Positions 48,773 through 56,673 of a stretch of 64,000 nucleotides of DNA are shown piece by piece; position 1 is the first letter of the stretch, and each line of letters begins with the position of its first letter. The notes beneath the pieces are model-generated. The model was not told the DNA's origin. It worked only from the letters and a program-made list of their open reading frames with translations, and did not search any database. Origin of the DNA: Limibacillus halophilus (GTDB lineage: Bacteria; Pseudomonadota; Alphaproteobacteria; Kiloniellales; CECT-8803); assembly GCF_014191775.1 (NCBI RefSeq), contig NZ_JACHXA010000006.1, positions 159,716 to 223,715 on the forward strand, written 5' to 3'. A program made the translations under genes and the position numbers.

Positions 48773-48964
48773 TCAGTCGGTTTTTTGCTCCAATTCGTCG
48801 GCCGCTTCCTTGACCTTGTCGCCAGCTTCTTCAACTGCCTGGTCAATCTTGGAGCCAAGCTGTTCGGCGGGACCTTCTTCTTCGCAACCGGCAAGAACCA
48901 TGCCCAGTAACAGTATGCCAAAAATCATGGCGATGGGTCTCATCGCCGACTCTATGGATTTCAT
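48773..48964 (-). CDS. Small lipoprotein with a coiled-coil tail
   Basis: This 63-residue protein has a lipoprotein signal (hydrophobic run then lipobox VLAGC, mature CEEEGPAEQLG). The mature part is acidic and helical (KIDQAVEEAGDKVKEAADELEQ), similar to small CsbD/entericidin-like stress lipoproteins. I do not assign a named family. AAAGGAAT lies 8 bases before ATG 48964. It is the third of three small minus-strand envelope genes ahead of the polyketide synthase. Confidence 0.7.
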   Translation of the reverse strand: MKSIESAMRPIAMIFGILLLGMVLAGCEEEGPAEQLGSKIDQAVEEAGDKVKEAADELEQKTD

Positions 48965-49014
48965 CGCAAATTCCTTTCAAGGGTTGCTGGTTGGTCGGCC
49001 TTCAAGAACCGGCC

Positions 49015-49191
49015 CTAGGGAAGGGGTCCTCTGTCACGCATCAAGTGGAAGGCCATCATCATGGCAAAAAGCACGATGAAGATGAAAAAGAGAACCCGCG
49101 CCAGATCGACCGCCACCGCTGCGATCCCGCCGAAACCGAGGGCAGCCGAAACGATCGCGAGTAAAAGAAAGATAGCAGCCCACCTTAACAT
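49015..49191 (-). CDS. DUF1328-type small membrane protein (58 aa)
   Basis: A 58-codon gene starts at ATG 49191 and stops at TAG 49015-49017. It reads MLRWAAIFLLLAIVSAALGF at the start, then a second hydrophobic stretch (LARVLFFIFIVLFAMMMAFHL), ending RDRGPLP. This is the YtjA/DUF1328 pattern of two short membrane helices with a GFGGIA turn. AAGGAG lies 7 bases upstream. Function unknown; family members are often stress-induced. Confidence 0.88.
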   Translation of the reverse strand: MLRWAAIFLLLAIVSAALGFGGIAAVAVDLARVLFFIFIVLFAMMMAFHLMRDRGPLP

Positions 49192-49228
49192 TGAAGGTCT
49201 CCTTGCTCAGAGGATTTCATGCTGAAGA

Positions 49229-49480
49229 TTAGGGAATCACACAATCAAACGTCATAACGCCGCCGTTGTCGCGCCTGACGTCCTCAACAAGACGCGCTGC
49301 CCGATTATAGTTCTCATAGCAGTATTTGGCCGCTTCCTGCCTTGTCTCCTCCTCATCGCCATAGTGATAGGAGTAACTGACGGTTGGATTTTCCGCGCCG
49401 ATCCGCTCCGGGCCGGATGCCGCGCAAGCCGCCAGAATGAACGGCGACAGGAAGGCAAGACTCTTGAAACGATAATTCAT
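49229..49480 (-). CDS. Small lipoprotein of unknown function
   Basis: This 83-residue protein has a lipoprotein signal with lipobox LAAC (residues about 15-18). The mature part contains SYSYHYGDEEETRQEAAKYC and a second Cys near the end (TFDCVIP), which could form a disulfide with the first. GGAAGAG precedes ATG 49480. I know no named family for it. It is the first of the small minus-strand genes, downstream of an AT-rich gene-free stretch. Confidence 0.7.
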   Translation of the reverse strand: MNYRFKSLAFLSPFILAACAASGPERIGAENPTVSYSYHYGDEEETRQEAAKYCYENYNRAARLVEDVRRDNGGVMTFDCVIP

Positions 49481-49629
49481 GATCTCTTCCCCGGTGATTA
49501 TTGAAACTCTGTTCGACCCTCGGCTGCTTTAAAGAATAACCTATGGCTATCCGCCGGCTACTCAACAGCCCAAGGGATTTCAGAAACTCTATCGGTCGTT
49601 CCGGGCGAGATGTTGTGACAAAACGATAA

Positions 49630-49739
49630 TTTCAGCCGGAGTTAGTCACAGAATTATCATAAGTCCACTTCTTCTATAATGATCTCGAATGAAAAGTTCT
49701 TAGCCTATTCATGACATGTAGTTCGCGGACCGGCTGAAA
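49630..49739. repeat. 10-bp inverted repeat flanking an AT-rich gap
   Basis: TTTCAGCCGG (49630-49639) and CCGGCTGAAA (49730-49739) are perfect inverted copies about 90 bp apart. The enclosed DNA is clearly AT-richer than its surroundings and holds no credible gene. A smaller pair TGTGAC/GTCACA overlaps the left arm. The region lies just beyond the end of the 49755-61561 operon, so it may be an operon end signal, a promoter region for the small genes, or a remnant element. Confidence 0.35.
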
Positions 49740-49754
49740 CTGCTGTCTTCGATT

Positions 49755-50597
49755 TTATCCGGTAGCGGACTTGGAGAGCCGCTCGGTTATAACCTTTCGA
49801 CCTTCGTTCCAGCGTGCCATCGCCTCCGCATGGCGGCGCATCTCCAGTTCGCCGCAATCGACCTGCGGGCGAGCGTCGTGTTGGAAATAGCCATAGCGGT
49901 CCTCGCCCCGAACGAGCGTGGCGGAGAGCGGCACACCGCTCGTCGAACGAACGTGGGCGGGGATGTAGCTGATACCCAACCCGATGCGGCGATCTGTGGA
50001 TCGGTTCGGGCGGCTGTTGTGCAGCAGCTGCGTATGATGCAGCGACAATTGCCCTGGCCTTAGCGGCATCAGCGTGGGTGTACCTTCGTAGTCGGAAATG
50101 TCGATGGTTTGTCCGGTCTTTAGCATGTTCCCGGGTTGAAACTCGACCTTGTGGCGCGCCTGTCCACGTTTGTGTGAGCCGGGCAGGACCTCTACACAAC
50201 CGCTCTCTTCGGAGGCTTCTGACAAAGCCACCCAGGCCGTTACATGCTCCAACGGGTCAAGACCGAAATAAGTAGCGTCCTGATGCCATGAGATAAAGGC
50301 ATCAGTATTCGCCTCTTTGATCCAGATCGTTAGTTGAACCAATAGGATATCCGGGCCGATAACGTCCTCGACAGGGTCCAGCACTTCGGACGAGTGCACG
50401 ATCTCATCGATCCAGGTCTGATACAGGTGCGGTTTGAACATCAGGTTGCCGGTGATGCGGCCGCCAAGCTTTGCCTCCAGCGCCTCCAGGCGAGCCCGGT
50501 ATCCGGCGGCCTGCGCGCCCGTGAAGGCGTCAACCGGCGCCACAAATCCCTCTTCCCTGTACTGACTGACCTGCGCTTCGCTCAGCTTCCTCGTCAT
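49755..50597 (-). CDS. Phytanoyl-CoA dioxygenase (PhyH) family Fe(II)/2-oxoglutarate oxygenase
   Basis: This 280-residue oxygenase starts LSEAQVSQYREEGFVAPVDAF, a typical PhyH N-terminus. The iron ligands are visible as HQDATYFGLD (His and Asp) and the distal His in LHHTQLLHNSRPNRS; the Arg after it would bind 2-oxoglutarate. PGSHKRG is also conserved. It hydroxylates an unidentified substrate. It is the last gene of the operon that begins at 61561, 38 bp after the SDR gene. Confidence 0.88.
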   Translation of the reverse strand: MTRKLSEAQVSQYREEGFVAPVDAFTGAQAAGYRARLEALEAKLGGRITGNLMFKPHLYQTWIDEIVHSSEVLDPVEDVIGPDILLVQLTIWIKEANTDAFISWHQDATYFGLDPLEHVTAWVALSEASEESGCVEVLPGSHKRGQARHKVEFQPGNMLKTGQTIDISDYEGTPTLMPLRPGQLSLHHTQLLHNSRPNRSTDRRIGLGISYIPAHVRSTSGVPLSATLVRGEDRYGYFQHDARPQVDCGELEMRRHAEAMARWNEGRKVITERLSKSATG

Positions 50598-50635
50598 ATT
50601 CTTCTCACCCTTTCACCGTATTCTTGGTTTCTTGA

Positions 50636-51394
50636 TCACGCGGCGAACCCGCCATCCAGGCGCAGATCGGCTCCCGTCATGAACGCACTCTCCTCGCTGG
50701 CCAGATATAGCGCTGCAGCGGCAATCTCATCAGCAGTCCCCAGACGGCCAAGAGGGTGCGCGGGGGCGAGCGCCTTCTCCGCAGCTTCGCGTCCTCCGTA
50801 CCGCCGCTCTACGCGCCCGGTCATGATCGCGCCAGGCGACAGGCTGTTGACCCGAATGCCTTCCGCGGCATGATCAAGCGCCATGATGCGGCTGAGGTGG
50901 ATCAACGCCGCCTTCGTCGCGCCGTAGGCGGCACGGCCCGGTCGGGCCCTTTGGCCCAATTGGGACGCGACATTGATGATGACTCCACCGCCTGCTTTAC
51001 GCATGTGAGGGATGGCCTCGCGGCTCAACAACATGGCGCCGGTCAGATTGACGGCCAGCGCACGATCCCAATCCTCCAAATTGATATCGACAACGGTGGC
51101 GTGGGCCGAAACCGCCGCCGCGTTGTTGACCAACAAGTCGACGCCCCCCATCGCTTGGGCTGCGGCCGCAACCGCGCTCTGCACATCCGAAGCGCGGCTG
51201 ATATCGCACACTATGGGAGGTCCGGCTCGCTCAGGTGCGATCACCGAAACTTCCGCGACAGCTTCGGTGAGTCCCTGGCGATCGTGATCCATACCGATGA
51301 CCTGAGCGCCTTCGCGCAGGAACGCCGCCATGATCGCCTTACCGATATCGCCGGCTGCGCCGGTCACGATGGCTCGCTTTTCACTCAGCCGCAT
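50636..51394 (-). CDS. Short-chain dehydrogenase/reductase (SDR)
   Basis: This 252-residue NAD(P)-dependent oxidoreductase has the cofactor motif TGAAGDIGKA, NNAAAV, the catalytic Ser in NVASQLG and Tyr-Lys in YGATKAAL, all intact. An Asp after the second strand (GMDHDRQG) suggests NAD preference. Substrate unknown. Its ATG 51394 is preceded by GGGGGAGG and overlaps the COG0523 gene by 14 bases. It would oxidise an alcohol produced in the same pathway (inference). Confidence 0.9.
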   Translation of the reverse strand: MRLSEKRAIVTGAAGDIGKAIMAAFLREGAQVIGMDHDRQGLTEAVAEVSVIAPERAGPPIVCDISRASDVQSAVAAAAQAMGGVDLLVNNAAAVSAHATVVDINLEDWDRALAVNLTGAMLLSREAIPHMRKAGGGVIINVASQLGQRARPGRAAYGATKAALIHLSRIMALDHAAEGIRVNSLSPGAIMTGRVERRYGGREAAEKALAPAHPLGRLGTADEIAAAALYLASEESAFMTGADLRLDGGFAA

Positions 51395-52406
51395 CGGGTT
51401 TGCCTCCCCCCAGGCACTTATCGATCAGTTTCTCGATCTTCTTTTTCACCAGTCCCCTGCCAATCAGAACGAGCCCCAAACGAGCGCCGCTGGAGGCATG
51501 CTTGGTCGCCTCGGGAAGTGCGAAGACGTGCTGCACTCCCTGAATAACCATTGGCTGCGCCTCGCCCGCGAACTTCAGTAAACCCTTGACGCGAAGCAAA
51601 TCCGCCCCGTATCGGCTCTGGAAAGCTTCCACCAAGGCTGCGTACCCCGGCCAATCGACGGCCTGCTCAACAGGAACGAACAAGGTCTCAAAGTCCGATT
51701 CCTCATGGCCTGAATGCACGTGATGAAGGCCCTCATGAGACGCTTGCCAGGCCAAAGCGCTGCTTGGCTCGATCTGATCCAGCGCGTCAACCGGATCCAG
51801 ATCTCCGGCGGAGCTCACCAAAACCCCGGCGCCCGGGTTCATTTCCTTTAAGAAGCCCTGGATTTGCGCAATTCGTTCGGCGGGTACGGCATCGGCCTTC
51901 GTGACGATCAAGCGATCGGCGAGCGCAACCTGCTTGCGAACCTCCTCAAAACCGTCTTTCTGATCCAGAAAGAAAAGGCCATCCACGCAGGCGATGACAC
52001 CGGCCAGGTGATAGCGGGCCGCCAACAGGCGGTCGGTCATCAGCGTATGCATCAAGGGCGCCGGATCGGCGATACCCGTGGTCTCGACGACGACCCTGGA
52101 GAAGCCTGGAATTTCGCCGCGCGCGCGGCGATGGAAAAGGTCGGTTAGAGTTTCCGCGAGGCTGCTATTGAGGGTACAGCATAGACACCCTGAATCGAGA
52201 AGAACTACATCGTCCTCCTCGCCTTCGGTGACCAGCAGATGATCGAGACCGACCTCGCCAAACTCGTTGACGATAACCGCCGTATCGGCGAAGGCCGGAG
52301 CCCGCAGCCAGCGCGCGAGCAACGTCGTCTTACCGCTTCCCAAGAACCCCGTCAGGATGAATAGCGGCGTCGCCTGCGGATCGCTAGATGATGGCCGACC
52401 ACTCAT
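51381..52406 (-). CDS. COG0523 (CobW/ZNG1-like) GTPase metallochaperone
   Basis: This 341-residue GTPase has Walker A GFLGSGKTTLLARWL, the family metal motif GCLCC (CxCC), Walker B/switch VVVETTGIADPAPL, and the guanine motif VTKAD. A CobW C-terminal domain follows (about 235-330). The family delivers zinc or other metals to enzymes. It lies directly between a metal-dependent amidohydrolase/amidase pair and an iron oxygenase, so it may load one of these (inference). Confidence 0.88.
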   Translation of the reverse strand: MSGRPSSSDPQATPLFILTGFLGSGKTTLLARWLRAPAFADTAVIVNEFGEVGLDHLLVTEGEEDDVVLLDSGCLCCTLNSSLAETLTDLFHRRARGEIPGFSRVVVETTGIADPAPLMHTLMTDRLLAARYHLAGVIACVDGLFFLDQKDGFEEVRKQVALADRLIVTKADAVPAERIAQIQGFLKEMNPGAGVLVSSAGDLDPVDALDQIEPSSALAWQASHEGLHHVHSGHEESDFETLFVPVEQAVDWPGYAALVEAFQSRYGADLLRVKGLLKFAGEAQPMVIQGVQHVFALPEATKHASSGARLGLVLIGRGLVKKKIEKLIDKCLGGGKPDAAE

Positions 52407-52415
52407 GGCAACGCC

Positions 52416-53144
52416 TCATCCTGCGCCGGGATTACTTTCCCGCACGGGCAAAGCTTCCAGATACGCGGCGACCTCGTCCGTTGGAATCACATCCGCATAC
52501 TTGCAGTTAAGATCAAAGAGGTTCATCGCATGGCTCGATTCGAAGCGATCGAAGGCCGTTTCCTCGGGGATGATGGCTTTAAAGTTGTATGAGTAGGCAT
52601 CCACCGTCGTCGCCCGCAGGCATCCGGAAGTCGTACAGCCCGTCAGGATCAAGGTATCCACGTCCAGGAAATTCAGGTGGCTCATGAAGAGCGTACCGAA
52701 GAAAGCCGAAGGTTTGCGTTTTCCGATCAAAATGTCCTCGGGCCGTGGTGCCAGCGGCTCCACCGTCTGTGTGGCATGCGTACCCGCAACACTTGTTTTC
52801 TCCGCGCCGCGATGGTTTTTGCCGACCTGAACGCCGCTGTCGATCATGTCCGGACGCCGTTCGCTCTGGGTATAGAAGATCGGCAGATTTTTCGCGCGCG
52901 CGATTTTCATGAGGCGCTCGATATGCGGAACCGCCTTCCATCCAGCCTCACCACAATGGGTGCGGTACTGCTTGACGCCGTCTTCCTGCGACTGACCCGG
53001 AGCGTCGCCGCAGAAATTGTACTGCACATCGATGATGAAGAGCGCCGGGCGTTTGCCGAATCCACCGCGCTTTCCGTATCCCGCAAGCTGATAAATACGC
53101 TTGTCTTTCTCAGTCAAAAACCGGTCCCAGATTCTTTCGCTCAC
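52416..53144 (-). CDS. Isochorismatase-family amidohydrolase (half-amide / N-carbamoyl amidase candidate)
   Basis: This 242-residue cysteine hydrolase has the triad Asp (ALFIIDVQYNF), Lys (GKRKPSAFF) and Cys (TGCTTSGCLRAT). The family includes N-carbamoylsarcosine amidohydrolase, maleamate amidohydrolase (NicF), RutB and nicotinamidase. The start is GTG 53144 with AGGAG 7 bases upstream; an in-frame TTG upstream lies inside the previous gene. It starts 10 bp after the stop of the cyclic amidohydrolase gene, suggesting consecutive steps: ring opening, then removal of ammonia or the carbamoyl group. Confidence 0.85.
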   Translation of the reverse strand: MSERIWDRFLTEKDKRIYQLAGYGKRGGFGKRPALFIIDVQYNFCGDAPGQSQEDGVKQYRTHCGEAGWKAVPHIERLMKIARAKNLPIFYTQSERRPDMIDSGVQVGKNHRGAEKTSVAGTHATQTVEPLAPRPEDILIGKRKPSAFFGTLFMSHLNFLDVDTLILTGCTTSGCLRATTVDAYSYNFKAIIPEETAFDRFESSHAMNLFDLNCKYADVIPTDEVAAYLEALPVRESNPGAG

Positions 53145-53154
53145 AGATAGTCTC

Positions 53155-54528
53155 CTAGCGTTGGTGCTTGGGCAGGCGCGGCAGGTAGTGGCCGGTGCCG
53201 TCAATCGCCGCGTCCGTCAATTTTCCGTTCTCGGCAAGCAGGCGCCCGCGCGAGAAAGTCATGGTCGGCCAACCGCGCAAACTGCGCCCCTCGAATGGCG
53301 AATAGTCGGAATAGGACAGCAAATTCGCGGGATCGACGACCCGTTCCAGGTCAGGATCGACGACGACGATATCGGCGTCCGCGCCGGGCGTCAGCGTGCC
53401 CTTGCCGTGCATATTGTAGGTACGTGCGGCCGTTCGACTGGCCACCATAGCCAACACCTCCGGCGGCACCTGCCGCTGATGGTAGCCGGCCTCCATGAGG
53501 ATCGGCAGGAAGGTCGCCACGCCCGGAAGGCCGTTCGACGCCGACCAAACGGACTTTTCCTTGGTCGCACGCTTGCGCGGCACGTGATCGGTTCCAACGG
53601 TCGTTACGGTACCGTCCAGAATACCCTCCCAGAGCGCATCGATATCGTCCTGACTTCGGAGTGGCGGATTGGCCTTTGCCAACACACCCGCCGGGTCGTG
53701 CTTGTCGGTGAAAAGGTAGTGGGGGCAGGTCTCGACGTACATCGGCGGTCCACCGGCATAGCGGTGACGTCTGACCTCATCCAGCGCTTCCTTGGAGCTC
53801 AAATGGACAATGTTGACGGCACAGCCCGTCTTGCGGGCGAAGTAGCAGACCCGGTGCACATTCTCGGCTTCCAGGAAATCCGGGCTTTGCTCATCCCAAG
53901 CCACCAGGTCGTCTCGGCCCTCGGCACGCAGTGGATCGCGCAGATAGGGAATCACTTCGACGTTCTCGCAATGAACGCCCAGGATGGCCCCGGGCAAGGC
54001 CGCCGTTTCGCGCATAGCGGCGAAAAGCAAGCCATCGTCGATGTCCGTGAATCCCTTCGCGAGCCCCGCCTGCCCCTTGTACATCATGTACATTTTGTAG
54101 GAGCTGACACCGAAGCGCTCATAACATTCCGCCAATGTTTTGACGTGCAGGTCATTGGTCAGCCCGAGGTGATACGAGAAATCGATCACGCTCTGCGATT
54201 CGGCGCGCGTGCGTTCCGCATCGAAGCCCTCACGAAAATCCTTGGTGCGATAAAAAGAAATAACCGACGTGACCCCACCCAGCGCCGCCGAGCGTGATTC
54301 CGTGCGGAAATCATTCTCCGGATCGCCAAAGCCGAAATGAACATGGGGATCGATGATGCCGGGCATGATCCATTGCCCCTGGCAATCGATACTGCGGGCA
54401 GCATCGAATTCCTCGCCAAGCGCCGCCGTCAGCACGATCTTGCCGTCTCGGATTCCCAAGCCGCCTGGTAGCGCCCCTTCGCCTGGGAAAACCAACAGGC
54501 CGTTCTTGAGGAACAGGTCGAGTTTCAT
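53155..54528 (-). CDS. Hydantoinase/dihydropyrimidinase/imidase-type amidohydrolase
   Basis: This 457-residue metalloenzyme has the complete cyclic amidohydrolase site: HxH in IIDPHVHFGFGD, the carbamylated Lys in SSYKMYMMYKG, His in GVHCEN, His in NIVHLSSKE and Asp in GTDHVP. It therefore opens a cyclic amide, ureide or imide ring (hydantoin, dihydropyrimidine, allantoin or imide; substrate not set by these motifs). It abuts the NTF2-like gene (54529) with no spacer and precedes the isochorismatase-type amidase. Confidence 0.92.
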   Translation of the reverse strand: MKLDLFLKNGLLVFPGEGALPGGLGIRDGKIVLTAALGEEFDAARSIDCQGQWIMPGIIDPHVHFGFGDPENDFRTESRSAALGGVTSVISFYRTKDFREGFDAERTRAESQSVIDFSYHLGLTNDLHVKTLAECYERFGVSSYKMYMMYKGQAGLAKGFTDIDDGLLFAAMRETAALPGAILGVHCENVEVIPYLRDPLRAEGRDDLVAWDEQSPDFLEAENVHRVCYFARKTGCAVNIVHLSSKEALDEVRRHRYAGGPPMYVETCPHYLFTDKHDPAGVLAKANPPLRSQDDIDALWEGILDGTVTTVGTDHVPRKRATKEKSVWSASNGLPGVATFLPILMEAGYHQRQVPPEVLAMVASRTAARTYNMHGKGTLTPGADADIVVVDPDLERVVDPANLLSYSDYSPFEGRSLRGWPTMTFSRGRLLAENGKLTDAAIDGTGHYLPRLPKHQR

Positions 54529-54915
54529 TCAGTTTCGCCCTCCACGCGCCAAACGATGTTCGCCGGAATCGTTCCAGACCCACTGTGACTGGATTTTGCC
54601 ATCGCGTATCTCGAAACGATCAATAAACCGAATGCCGTCGAACGCTTCTCCGTCCGGCCAGACCCCATGGAGCGTTCCATAGCAGTAGGCGATTGTAGCA
54701 TCGCCCGCAGGGCAAAGATCGACACCCTCGATGGTCTTGCCGATCCGCTGATAGCGGCCTTTCGAATTGGTCACCAGTTGCTCGAGTGACGGCGGGCGCT
54801 TGCCGCCCGGGAACAGCATAACCATGTCCTCGGCGAGGAATGCCTTTGCCCGAGGCAAATCCCGCGCCTCGACGGCGGCCAAATAATCCCTGGCGATCTT
54901 CTCAGCGCTTTCCAC
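54529..54915 (-). CDS. NTF2-like / SnoaL-type small protein
   Basis: This 128-residue protein has the cone-shaped NTF2 fold pattern: ARDYLAAVEARDLPRAKAFL, then VMLFPGG, and the strands DRFEIRDGKIQSQWVW. Such proteins can be isomerases, hydratases or ligand binders. No catalytic motif of a known enzyme is evident. It lies between the importer genes and the amidohydrolase gene, 6 bp from the former and 0 bp from the latter, so it probably belongs to the pathway. Confidence 0.75.
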   Translation of the reverse strand: MESAEKIARDYLAAVEARDLPRAKAFLAEDMVMLFPGGKRPPSLEQLVTNSKGRYQRIGKTIEGVDLCPAGDATIAYCYGTLHGVWPDGEAFDGIRFIDRFEIRDGKIQSQWVWNDSGEHRLARGGRN

Positions 54916-54921
54916 GACGCC

Positions 54922-55713
54922 TTATCCTTTCTGTCCAAATACCCGATCAAGCCCAAAGGCCCGTTCCAAGCCGACCACCAGCAAGTAGGCAAAGATAATG
55001 AGCAGCGTCGAAACGGCCGCGATCATCGGATCAATTGCGAATTCTATGTAGGTGAAGATACGGATCGGCAGGGTGGTCACGTCCGGCCCGGTGAGGAAGA
55101 TGGAGATCGTCACCTGATCGAACGAAACGATGAAAGCAAATATGATGCTGACCAAAATTGCTGGAGCAATGGCCGGCATCACGACCTGGAAGAGAACGCG
55201 AAGCGGCTTCGCACCCAGGCTCTCCGCCGCTTCCGCCAACGACGTATCCAACCCGACGATCGCCGCCCCGACGGTTCGAATGACATAGGGCAAGGTGATC
55301 AGCGTATGACCGATCACCAGACCAAGCATGTTCGAGGGAATTTCAAGCAACCTGATGAACTGAAACAGTGCCACGCCGGTAACCACCGTCGGTAGGATCA
55401 GGGGGGACATCAGGAATGCCCTGAAGAACTCGCGTCCGACAAAATTCTCCCGCGCCATGGCGATGGCCGCTATGGTCCCCAGCAATGTCGCCGCCACCGT
55501 CGCTGCAACGGCAAGAACCAGGGAATCTATAAAGGATCGAAGGAAATCCTCACGCCCCATGAGTTTTTCGTACCACTGAAGGGTAAAGCCCTCCGGCGGG
55601 AATGTGATGTGCGGTGCCTCGGTGAAGGAACCGGCGACGATGATAACCAGCGGACCTAGCAGGAAAATCAGCGTGCAAGTCGTCCAAAGGGCAAGAGCGG
55701 TGCGTCCGATCAT
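54922..55713 (-). CDS. ABC transporter permease (PotC-like)
   Basis: This 263-residue inner-membrane permease has six helices and the EAA coupling loop LAEAAESLGAKPLRVLFQVVMPA. It belongs to the spermidine/putrescine-type importers, but that superfamily also serves other cations, sugars and organic acids. ATG 55713 has AGGAGG 6 bases upstream; the longer frame to 55743 adds a poor N-terminus. It pairs with the permease at 55715. Confidence 0.9.
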   Translation of the reverse strand: MIGRTALALWTTCTLIFLLGPLVIIVAGSFTEAPHITFPPEGFTLQWYEKLMGREDFLRSFIDSLVLAVAATVAATLLGTIAAIAMARENFVGREFFRAFLMSPLILPTVVTGVALFQFIRLLEIPSNMLGLVIGHTLITLPYVIRTVGAAIVGLDTSLAEAAESLGAKPLRVLFQVVMPAIAPAILVSIIFAFIVSFDQVTISIFLTGPDVTTLPIRIFTYIEFAIDPMIAAVSTLLIIFAYLLVVGLERAFGLDRVFGQKG

Positions 55714-55714
55714 G

Positions 55715-56641
55715 TCACACCTCCTGCCGGAAAAGGCGCGCATGAAGCAGTATAACGATCATGTTCATGGCCAACAGAACGAAGACGAGGGCCGAGCCGA
55801 GCGGCCAGTTCACGGAAAAAGTAAACTGCTCGTAGATCAGCGTGCTGACCGTCGAAACGTGACCGCCACCCAATAGCGCCGGGGTGACGAACGCGCTAAT
55901 CGAAAAGCAAAACACCAGGATTGAACCGGCGCCGACACCCGCCCAGGTCAAAGGCCAGACAACATCGGTGAAGATACGCAACACCGAAGCGCCCAGGCTC
56001 TCGGCGGCCTCGATAACTTGCGACGACAAGCTCTCCATGACACTGACGAGTGAAAGCACCATGAACGGCAGAGTGACATGGCCCAAGCCCACAACGACGG
56101 TCCAAAAGTTGTTACTAAGGGGCAGTGGCGTTCCAACCAACCCCCAGTCCAAAAGCCAGCCGTTGATAATGCCGTTATCTCCCAATAAGGCCAGCCAGCC
56201 GTAAGTGCGAACGACCAGGTTGATCAGCAAAGGCGATAAAACCGCGGCCAGCAGAAAGCTCTTCATACGCGGGCCGCAGCGGGCGATCTGCCAGGCGATG
56301 GGGTATCCCACAATCAAGGTGAAGAAAGTCACAGCCAGGCCCAGCCAAATGGTCTCGCCGACAATCTGCAGATAAAAGGTGTCGGATAGCAGTTTTGCGT
56401 AATTGTCCAACGCGAAGGCTTCGCGAAACACAAACATCGCGTCGTACTTATTGAAGCTCATACGCAAGAGATAAAGGTAAGGAAGCACCAGTCCCAGAAT
56501 GTAGAGCATCGCGATGGGCGAAAGCTGGAAGAACCGTCGCCAAAGGGTCCGCCCACGCGCGGCGGCCTCCAGGCTTGGAGCTTCGGAAGAAGTCTGTCCC
56601 CCCTCCGTAGTTCCATCAACGGTAGTCGGCTCTCGCACCAT
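55715..56641 (-). CDS. ABC transporter permease (PotB-like)
   Basis: This 308-residue permease has a polar N-terminal tail of about 45 residues and then six membrane helices; the coupling loop is VIEAAESLGASVLRIFTDVVWPL. It forms a heterodimer with the PotC-like protein. ATG 56641 has GGAG 8 bases upstream; an in-frame start at 56698 lies inside the preceding gene. Its stop is one base upstream of the next ATG. Confidence 0.9.
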   Translation of the reverse strand: MVREPTTVDGTTEGGQTSSEAPSLEAAARGRTLWRRFFQLSPIAMLYILGLVLPYLYLLRMSFNKYDAMFVFREAFALDNYAKLLSDTFYLQIVGETIWLGLAVTFFTLIVGYPIAWQIARCGPRMKSFLLAAVLSPLLINLVVRTYGWLALLGDNGIINGWLLDWGLVGTPLPLSNNFWTVVVGLGHVTLPFMVLSLVSVMESLSSQVIEAAESLGASVLRIFTDVVWPLTWAGVGAGSILVFCFSISAFVTPALLGGGHVSTVSTLIYEQFTFSVNWPLGSALVFVLLAMNMIVILLHARLFRQEV

Positions 56642-56673
56642 CGCGTCTACTCCAACTCTATTCTCAGACCCGT

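Noticed and set aside
49705..50199. Minus-strand frame overlapping the PhyH gene
   Set aside because: It overlaps the oxygenase in another frame and has no motif; the PhyH frame carries the iron ligands.
53101..54297. Plus-strand open frame (about 400 codons) opposite the amidohydrolase gene
   Set aside because: All catalytic motifs are on the minus strand; the plus frame has no recognisable domain.
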